From Frateuria sp. Soil773 (GTDB lineage Bacteria > Pseudomonadota > Gammaproteobacteria > Xanthomonadales > Rhodanobacteraceae): 64,000 nt of DNA. Each line of letters opens with the position of its first letter. Positions within the stretch are counted from its first letter, which is position 1. The stretch is taken from the NCBI RefSeq assembly GCF_001428405.1, contig NZ_LMSL01000041.1, positions 327,742 through 391,741 of the forward strand. The letters run 5' to 3'. A program made the position numbers and the translations under genes. Below, piece after piece: positions 18,738 to 26,577 of this stretch. The notes under the pieces are model-generated. The model searched no databases. It was not told the DNA's origin and was given only the letters and a program-made list of their open reading frames with translations.

Positions 18738-18862
18738 GGATGCACTCCGAAGCTGAATGGACACACCTATGATGCAGGCAGAAGGCGGAGCGTTGCACGC
18801 CGATCCGTCAACCGGGCCGGGGAGGCCGCGTTTCCTCCCCTACATCAACCCGGAGTGCATCC
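18738..18862. repeat. 12-base inverted leader shared by two divergent genes
   Basis: GGATGCACTCCG (18738-18749) is the exact inverse of CGGAGTGCATCC (18851-18862). Each copy places GGAG in front of a start codon, one for each of the two divergent genes at 18736 and 18863. Between them lie a possible -10 box, TATGAT (18768-18773, plus strand), and a 7-base hairpin GGGGAGG/CCTCCCC (18819-18840) in the plus-strand leader. Confidence 0.7.
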
Positions 18863-19378
18863 ATGCAACGCAAAACCCTGCTCGCTTCCGCTCTGGCCCT
18901 GCTGGTCGCCGGCTCGGCCTCCTTCGCCATCGCCCAGGACGCCAAGGCGCCGCCCCCCGCCGCCCCGGCCACCGCCGCGGGCCTGCATGCCAAGGCGATG
19001 CGCGCGCACCATGGCGCCGAACGCTGGCACGACATGCGTGGCCGGCGCATGCACGGCGGCTCCGGCGCCATCGCCGACCTGCGCGAACTCGAACGCCTGT
19101 ACCTGATCTCCGGCCGCAGCAAGGACCTGCCGGCGCTGTACAACGACGTGCTCGGCAAATCGCAGGACCCTGGGCTGCGCAACTACGCCTATCGCCACCT
19201 CGCCCGCGCCCAGGCGCGGCCGACCAACGTGGACCAGGCGATCGCCACGCTGCGCAAGAGCCTGGACGAGAACCTGGCGAACGAGGCGAAGCGGCGCGCC
19301 GAGTTCGAGAAGATGCGCGCGCAGTGGCAGCAGCGCCGCGCCGGCGCGGCCCCGGCCGCGGCTCCCGCCGGCAACTGA
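18863..19378 (+). CDS. Exported protein of unknown function
   Basis: Protein of 171 residues with a good signal peptide (MQRKTLLASALALLVAGSAS, cleavage near FAIAQ-D). After an Ala/Pro-rich linker, residues ~60-150 are helical and charged: ADLRELERLYLISGRSKDL, YAYRHLARAQARP, then TLRKSLDENLANEAKRRAEF. This suggests a small TPR-like or coiled-coil helical domain. The tail is Ala/Pro-rich. I do not recognise the family. It uses the same leader sequence as the divergent GSGD-repeat protein and is followed by a hairpin with TCTTT, so it is a single-gene transcript, likely periplasmic. Confidence 0.75.
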   Translation: MQRKTLLASALALLVAGSASFAIAQDAKAPPPAAPATAAGLHAKAMRAHHGAERWHDMRGRRMHGGSGAIADLRELERLYLISGRSKDLPALYNDVLGKSQDPGLRNYAYRHLARAQARPTNVDQAIATLRKSLDENLANEAKRRAEFEKMRAQWQQRRAGAAPAAAPAGN

Positions 19379-19394
19379 TCCGGCACGCCGATGC

Positions 19395-19455
19395 GCCGGG
19401 CGATCGCCCGGCATGGAACGCGCAACGGGGGCGGAGCCGAGGCTCCGCCCTCTTT
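19395..19455 (+). terminator. Palindrome and hairpin terminator after the exported protein gene
   Basis: GCCGGGCGATCGCCCGGC (19395-19412) is a perfect 18-base palindrome. It is followed by GGGCGGAGC (19429-19437), loop CGAG and GCTCCGCCC (19442-19450), a 9-base stem then TCTTT. The second hairpin is a reasonable intrinsic terminator for the plus-strand gene, lying in the gap before the convergent mazG gene. Confidence 0.7.
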
Positions 19456-20264
19456 CACTTGGCGTCTTCGGCCTGCTTGGCGCGCTGCCAGAGCCGCTCC
19501 TGCTCGTCCAGGCCGCGCTCGGCCAGCGGTCGTCGCTCGTCCGCCGCCAGCCGCTCCATGTGGCGGAACCGCCGCTCGAACTTTTCGTTGGCGTGACGCA
19601 GCGCGCGCGAGAAATCCACGCCGGCGTGGCGCGCCAGGTTCACCATCACGAACAGCACGTCGCCGATCTCGTCCTGCAACCGCGCCGGATCGGCGCCTGC
19701 GGCGAACTCCGCGCGCACCTCGTCGACTTCCTCGGCCAGCTTGTCCAGCACCGGGCCGGCATCGGGCCAGTCGAAGCCCACCGTCGCCGCGCGCTGCTGC
19801 AGCTTCTGCGCGCGCTTCCATTCGGGCAGGCCGCGCGAGACGCCCGCCAGCGCGCTGTCGTCGCGTGGCCCGCCCTTGGCGGCCCGCTCGGCCGCCTTGA
19901 TGTCTTCCCACGCCTGCTTCTGCGCGTCTGCGTCGGCGTAGCGCACATCGCCGAACACGTGCGGATGCCGGCGCAGCATCTTGTCGCTGATCGCATGGGC
20001 GACATCGGCGAACCCGAAGTGCCCGGCCTCCTGCGCCATCCGCGCATGGAACACCACCTGCAGCAGCAGGTCGCCCAGCTCGTCGCGCAGGTCGGCGAAA
20101 TCGCCGCGGTCGATCGCGTCGGCGACCTCGTACGCCTCCTCGATGGTGTACGGCGCGATCGAGGCGAAATCCTGCTGCACGTCCCACGGGCAGCCGCGCT
20201 CGGGATCGCGCAGGCGCGCCATGATGGCGAGCAGGTCGTCGAGGGTGTGGCGGTCTATGGTCAT
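19455..20264 (-). CDS. mazG: Nucleoside triphosphate pyrophosphohydrolase MazG
   Basis: Hydrolyses (d)NTPs to monophosphates and pyrophosphate, a house-cleaning role. 269 residues with two MazG domains. The first begins LRDPERGCPWDVQQDF and has the metal-binding EEAYE (42-46) and DELGD (61-65); the second has KLAEEVDEVRAE and DEIGDVLFVMVNLARHAGVD. Family alignment is strong throughout. The ATG at 20264 follows a repeat-containing spacer that separates it from cysQ. The orientation suggests read-through from the cysQ-nudE cluster or a separate promoter in that spacer. Confidence 0.95.
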   Translation of the reverse strand: MTIDRHTLDDLLAIMARLRDPERGCPWDVQQDFASIAPYTIEEAYEVADAIDRGDFADLRDELGDLLLQVVFHARMAQEAGHFGFADVAHAISDKMLRRHPHVFGDVRYADADAQKQAWEDIKAAERAAKGGPRDDSALAGVSRGLPEWKRAQKLQQRAATVGFDWPDAGPVLDKLAEEVDEVRAEFAAGADPARLQDEIGDVLFVMVNLARHAGVDFSRALRHANEKFERRFRHMERLAADERRPLAERGLDEQERLWQRAKQAEDAK

Positions 20265-20365
20265 GCGTCAGGAGTGAGTGGAGAGGAGCAAGGAGTGAGA
20301 GAAAGCCTGCAAGCTCGTCGGGCTTTACTCACTTCTCATTTCTCGCTCCTCGCTTCACTGGCCCG
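20265..20365. repeat. AGTGAG-type inverted repeat array between mazG and cysQ
   Basis: The spacer is made of GAGTGAGTGGAGAGGAGC and GGAGTGAGAGAAAGCC, answered by inverted versions (GGGCTTTACTCACTTCTC, then CTCGCTCCTCGCTTCACT). Together they form a long imperfect hairpin made of short AGTGAG/GCGAGG units. The right part extends into cysQ and encodes its last residues (SEARSEK). It is a purine/pyrimidine-skewed repeat unlike the surrounding sequence. Confidence 0.6.
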
Positions 20366-21166
20366 CAGCCTGGCCGCCCAGTCGATGCCGGTATCGCCCA
20401 CGGCGATGAATTCCGGGTTGAGCAGCGATTCGCCGCGGTTGTAGCGGAACGGCCGGCCATGCAGGTCGAGCACCGCGCCGCCGGCCTGCTCCAGCACGCA
20501 CTGGGCGGCGGCGGTGTCCCATTCGCTGGTGGGGCCGCGGCGCAGGTAGACGTCCGCGTCGCCGCGCGCGATCAGGCAGAACTTCAGCGACGATCCCAGC
20601 GGCTGCTGCCGGTAGTCGTCGCCGATCAGCCGTTGCAGCAGCGCCTCGCCGGCGCCGCCGTGCGAGCGGCTGCCGGCGACCATCGGCGGCGATGCCTGCC
20701 GGCGCGTATGCAGCCGACGCCAGCCGCCGTCGGCGCGTTCCTGCAGCCAGGCGCCCTCGTCTTGCGCGGCGACGTACAGCTCGCCGGTGACCGGCGCCAG
20801 CACGACGCCGGCCACCGTGCGATGGTCATCGATCAGCGCGATGTTGACGGTGAACTCGCCGTTGCGCTTGACGAACTCGCGGGTGCCGTCGAGCGGATCG
20901 ACCAGCCAGTAGCGCGGCCACTGCCGGCGTTCTTCCCACGACGCCGCGCGCGCTTCCTCGGAAACCACCGGCAGGCGCGGATCGAGCTGCGCCAGGCCGG
21001 CCACGATCACCTTCTGCGCGGCAAGGTCGGCGGCGGTGACCGGCGAGCGGTCGTCCTTGTGCTCGACCACGAAATCCTCGCGGTACACCGCGAGGATCGC
21101 CTCGCCGGCGTCGCGCGCGATCCGTCCCAGCTGCCGCAGCAGGGCCGATGCCGGCGCCGCGTTCAT
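20336..21166 (-). CDS. cysQ: 3'(2'),5'-bisphosphate nucleotidase CysQ
   Basis: Hydrolyses 3'-phosphoadenosine 5'-phosphate left from sulfate assimilation. 276 residues of the inositol monophosphatase superfamily. Metal ligands are in VVSEE (67-71) and the motif YWLVDPLDGTREF (87-98); the second metal motif is SEWDTAAAQCVLEQAGG. The ATG at 21166 overlaps the nudE stop (ATGA), and the IMPase-like gene and gspN lie upstream in the same tight run. The C-terminal ~8 residues come from a dispersed repeat, so the tail is probably non-conserved. Function is supported by the CysQ-type spacing of motifs and by association with nudE. Confidence 0.92.
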   Translation of the reverse strand: MNAAPASALLRQLGRIARDAGEAILAVYREDFVVEHKDDRSPVTAADLAAQKVIVAGLAQLDPRLPVVSEEARAASWEERRQWPRYWLVDPLDGTREFVKRNGEFTVNIALIDDHRTVAGVVLAPVTGELYVAAQDEGAWLQERADGGWRRLHTRRQASPPMVAGSRSHGGAGEALLQRLIGDDYRQQPLGSSLKFCLIARGDADVYLRRGPTSEWDTAAAQCVLEQAGGAVLDLHGRPFRYNRGESLLNPEFIAVGDTGIDWAARLRASEARSEK

Positions 21167-21720
21167 GCCCGGCGGAACCGGCCGGCCAAGTATTCGCGCG
21201 CCATGAACAGCGCCGCGATGGAGCGTCCCTCGGTGACGTCGTCGCGGGCCACCAGGGTATGCAGGTCGGCCATCTTCCAGGGCACCACCTCCAGTTCCTC
21301 CGGCTCGTCGCCCGGCAGCCGCTCGGGATAGAGATCCTGCGCCAGCACGATGTGCGCCATGTGGGTCATGTACGAGGGCGACAGCGACAGGTTGTGCAGG
21401 ATGGTCAGCTTGTTTGCGCCGTAGCCAACCTCTTCCTTCAGCTCGCGGTCCGCGCCCTGCTCGGCGGTTTCGTCCTGGTCCAGCCGGCCCTTCGGCAGGC
21501 TCAGCTCGTAGCGGCCGACGCCGGCGCCGTACTCGCGCACCAGCAGCACGGTGTCGTCGTCGAGCATCGGCACGATGATCACCGCGCCCAGGCCGCTGGC
21601 CTTCAGCCGCTCGTAGGTGCGCCGCTCGCCGTTGGAAAACTCCAGGTCGAGCTGCTCGGCGCGGAGGAAATGGCTCTGTTCGAGCTCGCGGGTGGCGTGG
21701 ATGGTCGGAGGCTTGCGCAT
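21163..21720 (-). CDS. nudE: ADP compounds hydrolase NudE (Nudix family)
   Basis: Nudix pyrophosphatase acting on ADP-ribose, Ap3A and NADH-type compounds. The 185 residues equal the usual length. The Nudix box runs from about 78 to 100 (GRLDQDETAEQGADRELKEE, then VGYG), with all catalytic glutamates present. Upstream, LVREYGAGVGRYELSLPKG is the typical NudE/ADP-ribose pyrophosphatase lead-in. It is translationally coupled to cysQ by a 4-base overlap. The stop of the IMPase-family gene is 9 bases upstream of the ATG. Confidence 0.93.
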   Translation of the reverse strand: MRKPPTIHATRELEQSHFLRAEQLDLEFSNGERRTYERLKASGLGAVIIVPMLDDDTVLLVREYGAGVGRYELSLPKGRLDQDETAEQGADRELKEEVGYGANKLTILHNLSLSPSYMTHMAHIVLAQDLYPERLPGDEPEELEVVPWKMADLHTLVARDDVTEGRSIAALFMAREYLAGRFRRA

Positions 21721-21729
21721 CCGGCCATT

Positions 21730-22521
21730 CTAGCGCGCCCGGACCGCCTCCAGCCGCGCCAGCGCCTGCGCGTGGATCGCCGGCGTGCCGGCCAGCACGC
21801 TGCGCGTCTCCAGCGTGAGCGGCGCGCCCTCCAGGTCGGTGAACACGCCGCCGGCCTCGCGCACGATCACCGCCAGCGCGGCGATGTCGAGGATGTTCAC
21901 GTCCGACTCGATCACCAGGTCCAGCGAGCCGCGCGCCAGCAGGTGGTAATGGCAGAAGTCGCCGTAGCCGCGGATCCGGTTGCTGTCGCGGATCATCGCG
22001 CCGAGCGCGTCCCAGCGCGCGTCGGCGGTGAGCGACTTGACGTTGCCGGTGGAGATCGACGCCTCGGCCATGTCCGCGACCGGCACGCGCTTCTCCACCG
22101 GGCGGCCGTTGAGCCAGGCGCCGCCGCCCTGCCAGGCCCACATCGTCTCGCCGTAGACCGGCGCGCTGGACACGCCCAGCACCAGCTCGCCGCGGTGCAT
22201 CAGCGCGATCTGGGTGGAGAAGAACGGCGAGCGCCGCACGAAACTCTTGGTGCCGTCGAGCGGATCGACCAGCCACAGCCATTCGCCGCGCTCGCCGTCG
22301 ATGCCGAATTCCTCGCCGTGGATCGCCACCTCCGGCAGGGCCGCGCGCAGCACCTGGCGGATCGCGATCTCGGCTTCGCGGTCGGCGACCGTCACCGGGG
22401 TGGCGTCGCTCTTCAGCTCCACCGCGACGCCGCGTTGCCAGTAGTGACGGATCACCTCACCGGCGGCCGAGGCCGCCTCGCGCGCGGCGCCCAGTGCCTG
22501 GGACAGCGACGGCTCGCTCAT
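21730..22521 (-). CDS. Inositol monophosphatase family protein (histidinol-phosphatase-like)
   Basis: Mg-dependent phosphatase of 263 residues. Metal-binding motifs are IHGEEFG (68-74) and LWLVDPLDGTKSFVRRSPFF (83-102), with SDVNILDIAALAVIVREAGG as the second motif. The TKSF and GYGDFCHYHLLARGSLDLV details resemble the HisN-type histidinol-phosphate phosphatase branch rather than CysQ or SuhB, but no histidine genes are near. The ATG at 22521 overlaps the gspN stop (22518-22520). It is a paralogue of cysQ two genes downstream, so the operon holds two members of the superfamily. Confidence 0.87.
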   Translation of the reverse strand: MSEPSLSQALGAAREAASAAGEVIRHYWQRGVAVELKSDATPVTVADREAEIAIRQVLRAALPEVAIHGEEFGIDGERGEWLWLVDPLDGTKSFVRRSPFFSTQIALMHRGELVLGVSSAPVYGETMWAWQGGGAWLNGRPVEKRVPVADMAEASISTGNVKSLTADARWDALGAMIRDSNRIRGYGDFCHYHLLARGSLDLVIESDVNILDIAALAVIVREAGGVFTDLEGAPLTLETRSVLAGTPAIHAQALARLEAVRAR

Positions 22522-23300
22522 GGCCGCGCCGTCCCGGCCGGCAGCGCCAGGCCGCCCTGCCGGCGCAGGTACAGGCTGCCGTCGGCAGCCGGCTGCCCCA
22601 GCGTGGCCAGCCAGCGGCGCAGCGCGGGATCGCCGCCGCGCGGGCGCAGGGTGGCGTCGAGGCGCCAGCCGAGCGGGCTCGCTTCCAGCCGCCCCTCCAG
22701 GGCGAGCGGCCCGTGACCGTCGTCGTGCATCTGCGTGCGGATCAAGCCGTCGTCCCCCTCTGCCTCGAATTGCAGGTTGCCCAGCGCAACCTCGCCATTG
22801 TGCGTGCGCAGGCCCGCATCCCGCCACTGCGCCTGCGCCCGCAGTTGCAGCGGCCAGCCCCCCTGCGTCAGCGCCTCGGGCGCCTGCACGGCGAGCACGC
22901 CCTGCGGCTGGCCCAGCGACAGGGCCTGCGGCGGCGCCAGTTCGGCCAGGTCCGCGCGCACCCGCACGTCGCGCCATGCCAGGCGGTCGGCGGCAGGCCG
23001 CCGCAGTTCGCCGCCGAAATCCAGCGATGGCCCGTCCAGGTCAAGCCGCAGGCGCATGTCGCCCAGCAGGGCGCGGCGCGAGAGCCGCCAGCGCAGGCTG
23101 CCGTAGGCGCGCCCGTCGGCACCCAGCACCTGCCCGGCGCGGCCGTCCCACACGCTGCCATGCACCTGCTCCAGGCGGATGCCGTGCAGGCGCGGCCCGA
23201 TCCACGCCACCGCCCAGCGGGCCGGCAGGAACCACGCCAGCAAGCCCGACGCCAGCAGCACCACGGCCGCTCCAACCGCCCAACGACGCCAACCGCGCAA
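22518..23300 (-). CDS. gspN: Type II secretion system protein N (GspN)
   Basis: Bitopic inner-membrane protein of 260 residues. One N-terminal membrane helix (about 8-27, VGAAVVLLASGLLAWFLPA) is followed by a periplasmic beta-rich domain with the GspN pattern RLHGIRLEQVHGSVWDGRAG, LRWRLSRRALLGDMRLRLDL and the C-terminal SLYLRRQGGLALP. GspN is an accessory factor of type II secretion. No other gsp gene is in the window, so this copy is detached from the main cluster. It is the first gene of the run gspN-IMPase-nudE-cysQ, with 4-base overlap to the next. Its start lies 68 bases from the divergent bioA. Confidence 0.85.
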   Translation of the reverse strand: MRGWRRWAVGAAVVLLASGLLAWFLPARWAVAWIGPRLHGIRLEQVHGSVWDGRAGQVLGADGRAYGSLRWRLSRRALLGDMRLRLDLDGPSLDFGGELRRPAADRLAWRDVRVRADLAELAPPQALSLGQPQGVLAVQAPEALTQGGWPLQLRAQAQWRDAGLRTHNGEVALGNLQFEAEGDDGLIRTQMHDDGHGPLALEGRLEASPLGWRLDATLRPRGGDPALRRWLATLGQPAADGSLYLRRQGGLALPAGTARP

Positions 23301-23368
23301 GTCTTCGCCTCCTCGTGTGCCGGACGCACGGGCTTGAGTGTGCCCGATGCAGCGCCGATCATAGCCGG

Positions 23369-24745
23369 ATGACTTTCCCCGACCGCAGCAATGCCGCGCT
23401 CGCCGCGCGCGATCTTCGCCACCTGTGGCACCCCTGTACCCAGATGCACGACCACGGCCGCGCCGGCCAGGGCGACGTGCCGATGCTGCCGATCGTGCGC
23501 GGCGAGGGCGCCTGGCTGGTCGATGCCGACGGGCGGCGCTACCTCGACGGCATCAGCTCGTGGTGGACCAACCTGTTCGGCCATGCCAACCCGCGCATCG
23601 CCGCCGCGCTGGCCGACCAGGCACGGCGGCTGGAGCACGTGATCTTCGCCGGCTTCACCCACGAGCCGGCGATCGAGCTGGCCGAGACGCTGGTACGCAT
23701 CGCGCCGGCCGGGCTGGAGCGCGTGTTCCTCGCCGACAACGGCTCGGCGGCGGTCGAGGTGGCGCTGAAGATGAGCTTCCACTACTGGCTCAATCGGGGC
23801 CACGGCGAGAAGACCCGCTTCATCGCACTCACCGGCAGCTACCACGGCGAGACGCTGGGCGCGCTGTCGGTGAGCGACGTGGCGCTGTACCGCAAGACCT
23901 ACGCGCCGCTGCTGCTGACGCCGTTCCTCGCGCCCTCGCCGGACGCGTACGAGGGCGAGCCGGGCGAATCGCCGGCGCAGGTCGCCGCGCGCCGGCTGGG
24001 CGACCTGCGCGCGCTGCTGGAACGCCACGCGCACGAGACCTGCGCGGTGATCGTGGAGCCGCTGGTGCAATGCGCCGGCGGCATGCGCATGCATCACCCG
24101 GACTACCTCGCCGGCCTGCGCGCGCTGTGCGACGAGTTCGACGTGCACTTCATCGCCGACGAGATCGCGGTGGGCTTCGGCCGCACCGGCACCATGTTCG
24201 CCTGCGAGAGCGCGCGCGTCGCGCCGGATTTCATGTGCCTGTCCAAGGGGCTCACCGGCGGCACCCTGCCGCTGTCGGCGGTGCTCACCACCGAGCGGGT
24301 CTACGAGGCGTTCTACGCCGAGTACGACGCCGGCAAGGCCTTCCTGCACTCGCACAGCTACACCGGCAACCCGCTGGCCTGCCGGGTGGCGCTGGAGACG
24401 CTGGCGATCTTCCGCGACGAGCCCGTGCTGGAACGCAACCGCGCGCTGGCCGCGCACCTGGCGCGGCGGCTCGCTCCGCTGCGCGACCATCCGCACGTGG
24501 CCGACGTGCGCCAGACCGGCATGATCGCGGCGGTCGAACTGGTGGCGGACAAGGCGACCCGCCGCCCGTTCCCGTCCGGCGAGCGCCGCGGCCTGCGCGT
24601 CTACCTGCACGGCCTCGAACACGGCGCCCTGCTGCGCCCGCTCGGCAACGTGATCTATTTCATGCCGCCCTACGTGGTCACCGCCGACGAACTGGACCAA
24701 CTGGTCGACACCGCGATCCGCGGCATCGAACTCGCCGTGCGCTAG
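23369..24745 (+). CDS. bioA: Adenosylmethionine-8-amino-7-oxononanoate aminotransferase
   Basis: PLP enzyme of biotin synthesis that converts KAPA to DAPA using S-adenosylmethionine as amino donor. 458 residues. Motifs: LWHPCTQMHDH, ISSWWTNLFGHANPRIA, LADNGSAAVEVALKM, TGSYHGETLGALSVSD, the PLP-Asp loop IADEIAVGFGRTG and the Schiff-base Lys in LSKGLTGGTLPLSAV (residue 293). W and Y residues typical of BioA are present. The ATG at 23369 is the first after the divergent gspN region; the open frame upstream is antisense to gspN. No other biotin gene is adjacent, unlike the bioB operons of enterobacteria. Confidence 0.95.
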   Translation: MTFPDRSNAALAARDLRHLWHPCTQMHDHGRAGQGDVPMLPIVRGEGAWLVDADGRRYLDGISSWWTNLFGHANPRIAAALADQARRLEHVIFAGFTHEPAIELAETLVRIAPAGLERVFLADNGSAAVEVALKMSFHYWLNRGHGEKTRFIALTGSYHGETLGALSVSDVALYRKTYAPLLLTPFLAPSPDAYEGEPGESPAQVAARRLGDLRALLERHAHETCAVIVEPLVQCAGGMRMHHPDYLAGLRALCDEFDVHFIADEIAVGFGRTGTMFACESARVAPDFMCLSKGLTGGTLPLSAVLTTERVYEAFYAEYDAGKAFLHSHSYTGNPLACRVALETLAIFRDEPVLERNRALAAHLARRLAPLRDHPHVADVRQTGMIAAVELVADKATRRPFPSGERRGLRVYLHGLEHGALLRPLGNVIYFMPPYVVTADELDQLVDTAIRGIELAVR

Positions 24746-24806
24746 CAAGGCCCGGCAGGCGGGCGACGCGCTATGCTGAGCCCTTGGCCTTTCCCGTCTC
24801 CCGCCC

Positions 24807-25541
24807 ATGCGCACGATCCGTATCCACGTCGACCAGCCCCTGGCCATCGATGCCGAAGCCGTCCTGTCGCCCCAGGCGAGCGAGCACGTGGCGCGCGTGC
24901 TGCGGCTGGCCGCCGGCGATCCGGTGACCCTGTTCAACGGCGACGGCCGCGACTACCCGGCGACGATCGGCGCCGTGGGCAAGCGCGAGGTGGTCGTGCG
25001 GGTGCGGGCGGCCGAGGTGCTGGCCAACGAATCGCCGCTGCCGCTGACCCTGGCGCAGGGCGTCGCCCGCGGCGAGAAGATGGACCTGATCGTGCAGAAG
25101 GCGACCGAGCTGGGCGTGCGCAAGATCGTGCCGCTGCTCACCGAGCGCTCGGAAGTGAAGCTCGACCACGCGCGGTCTGAAAAGCGGCTGGCACACTGGC
25201 GTGCAGTAGCGGCGAGCGCCTGCGAGCAGAGCGGCCGCGCGCGGCTGCCCGAAATCCTTCCCGCGCAGCCGCTCCGGCACTGGCTCGACGCGCTGGAGGA
25301 AGACGGTGCGCTGCGCCTCGCCCTGTTGCCCGAAGGCGACCGCTCGGCACGCACGCTCGCGCCCGGATCGGCCGGCGCGCTGCTGGTGGTGGGGCCGGAG
25401 GGCGGGCTGGGCGAACGCGATGTCGAGGCATTGCAACGGGCCGGCTTCGGCGGGCTGCGCCTGGGGCCGCGCATCCTGCGCACCGAAACCGCCGGGCTGG
25501 CCGCCCTCGCCGCGTTGCAGGCGCTGCACGGCGATTTCTGA
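24807..25541 (+). CDS. rsmE: 16S rRNA (uracil(1498)-N(3))-methyltransferase RsmE
   Basis: Methylates U1498 in the decoding region of 16S rRNA. 244 residues, the usual size. An N-terminal PUA-like domain (HVARVLRLAAGDPVTLFNGD) precedes the SPOUT knot domain with ARGEKMDLIVQKATELGV, VVGPEGGLGERDVEAL and the SAM-binding trefoil LGPRILRTETAGLAALAAL. It follows bioA by 61 bases on the same strand. A TATGCT -10-like box lies at about 24770, so it may have its own promoter. Its stop overlaps a small hairpin (CTGAAA/TTTCAG, 25538-25555). Confidence 0.95.
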   Translation: MRTIRIHVDQPLAIDAEAVLSPQASEHVARVLRLAAGDPVTLFNGDGRDYPATIGAVGKREVVVRVRAAEVLANESPLPLTLAQGVARGEKMDLIVQKATELGVRKIVPLLTERSEVKLDHARSEKRLAHWRAVAASACEQSGRARLPEILPAQPLRHWLDALEEDGALRLALLPEGDRSARTLAPGSAGALLVVGPEGGLGERDVEALQRAGFGGLRLGPRILRTETAGLAALAALQALHGDF

Positions 25542-26100
25542 AAGCTTTTTTTCAGATGCCGCCCATTGGCGCCGGGAGCTCGCGCAAATCCGAGTACCCG
25601 TTCACGACCTGCCTGTCGATTCAACCGCCTCGCCGTCATTCCTGCGGGGCGCTTTTCAACAGTCGCAGGGCTGGTCATGCAGGAGGTGCTTTTCAACAGC
25701 CGAAGAGCCGGCCATCCATTGACTTGATGCTCCAAAGCCCAAAGGCACTGGATCCCAGCTTGACCGACCCTTCGGCCGTCGAGAGCCGCTGGGACGACGG
25801 TTCATGTGGGGATGGCTGGAGATCGTGGGCAGGCTCCAGGGAAGCATGCGAATATGGACGTCCATCCATGATCGAGCAATGGCATCCGCAAGCGGGCAGG
25901 CAGACCCGCCCTGAGGATCGCTCTCGATAAAGCCACTAGGAGGCCGCACGCGATGCCGCGCCTGCGCCCTGATGCCGTGCCTGCGCTCCGGCGACAGCCG
26001 ACCCATGCAAGGCTTCGACGACCGCATGGCGATCGTTCGAGGACCGCAGCTTGGCCGGGCGCCCAAAGAACGGGCGCACGGCGCAGGGTCCCGGAACAGC
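25542..26100. other. Gene-free region carrying repeat remnants
   Basis: This 559-base spacer lies between convergent rsmE and chpC. It holds a small hairpin at the rsmE stop, the dispersed repeat copy B (25634-25800), then about 300 bases with no recognisable gene. Short open frames on both strands lack ribosome-binding sites, family motifs and the codon bias of neighbours. CGGGCGCCC...GGGCGC at 26057-26073 is a further small inverted pair. No RNA gene was recognised. Confidence 0.6.
25634..25800. repeat. Dispersed repeat with inverted ends (copy B)
   Basis: The element starts CCGTCATTCC and ends GGGACGACGG, as in copy A at 16584-16699 but longer. GCGCTTTTCAACAGTCGCAG and GTGCTTTTCAACAGCCGAAG inside it are two diverged copies of one unit, and CACTGGATCCC matches GCGCTGGATCCC of copy A. 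It looks like a partly duplicated and decayed member of the same family. Confidence 0.65.
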
Positions 26101-26577
26101 TCAGCCGGCGAGCGCGAGCAGCTCGGTCAGTTGTTCCTCGATGCCTTCCAGGTCCGGGATCACCGCCACGTCGTCGCGCACCAGCACCTGCGCGCGCACG
26201 CCCGGCGGCAGCGGCGTGCCGTCGTGGGTGGGGATGATCAGCTCGGCGTTGAGCGTGGTCAGGCGCGGGAAGCCCTGGGTGACCACGGCGATGAAGGGCA
26301 GCTTCGGATTGCCGCCCAGCGCCTTGAGCACCGCCACGCGCATGCTCAGTTCGGCGTCGCCTTCCTCGGCGCCGGCCAGCCGGGTGAACGACAGCAGCGG
26401 CACCCGCCAGCCGCGCCAGGCGATGCGGCCCAGCAGCCATTCGGGCGCGTCCTCGACCGGCTCGGCCGTGGGCAGGGTGATCACCTCGGCCACGGTGGCG
26501 TTCGGCAGCAGCAGGCGCAGCTGGCCCACCGGCACCAGCACGCAGCGGATTTCACGCGGCAGCGGTTGTTCGCTCAT
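26101..26577 (-). CDS. chpC: CheW-like coupling protein ChpC
   Basis: Scaffold protein of 158 residues with a single CheW fold: IRCVLVPVGQLRLLLPNATV, APEWLLGRIAWRGWRVPLLS and the later LPFIAVVTQGFPRLTTLNAE. In the Pil-Chp system ChpC is a second adaptor beside PilI, thought to link additional receptors to the ChpA kinase. It is the last gene of the operon and its ATG overlaps the chpB stop (4 bases). The conserved position after chpB, as in Pseudomonas PA0415, supports the name better than sequence alone. Confidence 0.88.
   Translation of the reverse strand: MSEQPLPREIRCVLVPVGQLRLLLPNATVAEVITLPTAEPVEDAPEWLLGRIAWRGWRVPLLSFTRLAGAEEGDAELSMRVAVLKALGGNPKLPFIAVVTQGFPRLTTLNAELIIPTHDGTPLPPGVRAQVLVRDDVAVIPDLEGIEEQLTELLALAG

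Noticed and set aside
25556-26066. Small open frames in the rsmE-chpC gap
   Set aside because: They run through a dispersed repeat, lack ribosome-binding sites and family similarity, and have codon use unlike neighbours.
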